Below are positions 63,321 through 64,000 of a stretch of 64,000 bases of DNA, piece by piece; the first letter of the stretch is position 1, and every line of letters begins with the position of its first letter. The stretch is from Nitrosomonas sp. (GTDB taxonomy: Bacteria > Pseudomonadota > Gammaproteobacteria > Burkholderiales > Nitrosomonadaceae): positions 1,054,001 through 1,118,000 of the forward strand of contig JADJBK010000006.1 of the NCBI GenBank assembly GCA_016703745.1, given 5' to 3'. Below the pieces are notes generated by a model that did no database searches, was not told the DNA's origin, and was given only the letters and a program-made list of their open reading frames with translations. The position numbers were made by a program, and so were the translations under genes.

Positions 63321-64000
63321 CCACCATGTTTTTCCAGCTTTTTGGTGGAATTGGCCTGTTTCTGATGGGGATGATATTGCTCACCGACGGTCTCAAATCC
63401 ATGGCAGAAAAAGCATTGAGCCGTGCGTTGAGACGCTTCACTGGCACACCTTATAAGGCATTTGCTTCCGGGGCGCTGGTAACGCTGCTGGTGCAGTCTT
63501 CCAGTGCAACCATCGTCACTCTGATCGGTTTTGTCAGCGCCGGGTTGCTTACTTTCCCACAGACCATTGGCGTGGTCATCGGCGCGAGCCTCGGCACAAC
63601 CGGAACTGGCTGGATGATTTCAGTGCTGGGCTTGAAAATCAGCCTGGGGTTTTACGCCCTACCCCTGGTTGGTATTGGTGCGCTGTTGCGATTACTTTCC
63701 CAAGGCACAGGACGTGCGCTAGGTCTCTCTTTGGCAGGTTTTGGACTGATTTTCATAGGAATCGATACGCTGCAAAATGGCATGCATATTTTGGCCGAAG
63801 CATTTGATTTATCGATTTTGCCTTCCAGTGGAGTAACGGGGTATCTGATTATCGTAGCGATCGGTACGTTGATGACGATAGTCATGCAATCTTCCAGCGC
63901 GGCTGCCGCCACAATACTTACCGCCCTGCATACTCACGCCATCAATTTCGACCAGGCGACGCTACTGGTTATTGGTGCGGCAATCGGCACCACCATCACT
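63317..64000 (+). CDS. Na/Pi cotransporter family protein, 3' end beyond the window
   Basis: The first 228 codons are present and open to the last base. They encode a PNaS-family transporter: an N-terminal GGIGLFLMGMILLTDGLK, the repeated signature LVQSSSATIVTLIGFVSAG and IVMQSSSAAAATILTAL, and glycine-rich GASLGTTGTGW. Proteins of this type carry sodium with phosphate, sometimes with a C-terminal PhoU domain that would lie outside. It overlaps the ABC gene by four bases, so the two are translationally coupled. Confidence 0.9.
   Translation, partial: MTTMFFQLFGGIGLFLMGMILLTDGLKSMAEKALSRALRRFTGTPYKAFASGALVTLLVQSSSATIVTLIGFVSAGLLTFPQTIGVVIGASLGTTGTGWMISVLGLKISLGFYALPLVGIGALLRLLSQGTGRALGLSLAGFGLIFIGIDTLQNGMHILAEAFDLSILPSSGVTGYLIIVAIGTLMTIVMQSSSAAAATILTALHTHAINFDQATLLVIGAAIGTTIT

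Overview
The window is a bacterial chromosome segment of about 48-50% GC (my estimate). It looks betaproteobacterial and most likely from a Nitrosomonas-like ammonia oxidiser. This is inference, from the integron integrase type, the S-adenosylhomocysteine riboswitch in front of ahcY-metF, and the rpsU-yqeY-dnaG-rpoD block. I could not run a search. The left 20 kb is accessory DNA and the right 43 kb is a dense housekeeping region.

Accessory region. Positions 1-2394 hold an IS21-family element (istA, istB, 47-bp terminal repeats). It cut off an unknown gene whose last codons remain at 2395-2473. Positions 2473-8083 are the front of an F-like conjugative type IV secretion operon: an OmpA-like lipoprotein, a small membrane protein, pilin, traL, traE, traK, traB, a DsbC-like protein, traV, and the first 124 codons of traC. 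The operon stops inside traC, where IS66-family DNA begins. From 8084 to 17335 lies a nest of insertion sequences. One IS66 sits inside another, proved by an 8-bp target duplication. A 5'-truncated second IS21 carries a further IS66 composite, again with an 8-bp duplication. Several of their reading frames are broken at homopolymer runs.

Integron. Positions 17336-20470 are a mobile or chromosomal integron. It comprises an integrase gene (+), an attI-like junction, and two cassettes read on the minus strand (an SRPBCC/AHSA1 protein and a truncated GFA-type protein). The attC site of the first cassette is split by a 1194-bp IS5-family element that landed exactly in its conserved core TTAG.

Housekeeping region. 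Rightward genes are nadA, an exonuclease/endonuclease/phosphatase-family protein, a cardiolipin-synthase-like protein, pcnB, folK, a deoxynucleoside kinase, panB and panC. Then come glgP and orn (-), an M48 protease, phhB and rsgA (+), an FKBP isomerase (-), a CAU tRNA and rpoD-dnaG-yqeY-rpsU (-). Next are a DUF4389 membrane protein and an M17 aminopeptidase (-), thyA-folA (+), gatB (-), an Old Yellow Enzyme homologue (+), and gatA-gatC-dcd-apbC (-). The right end has metG (+), a tiny lipoprotein (-), metK, the SAH riboswitch, ahcY, metF, sbcB, sdaA, a TraB/PrgY-family protein, an ABC exporter and the start of a Na/Pi cotransporter (+).

How the genes work together. The metK-ahcY-metF block is the activated methyl cycle: metK makes S-adenosylmethionine, ahcY clears its methylation product, and the riboswitch reports that product. 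The thyA-folA pair, with folK and phhB elsewhere, supports folate and pterin metabolism, and panB-panC makes pantoate and pantothenate. gatCAB corrects misacylated tRNA. The accessory part is decaying: the conjugation operon is incomplete here and most transposases are damaged.
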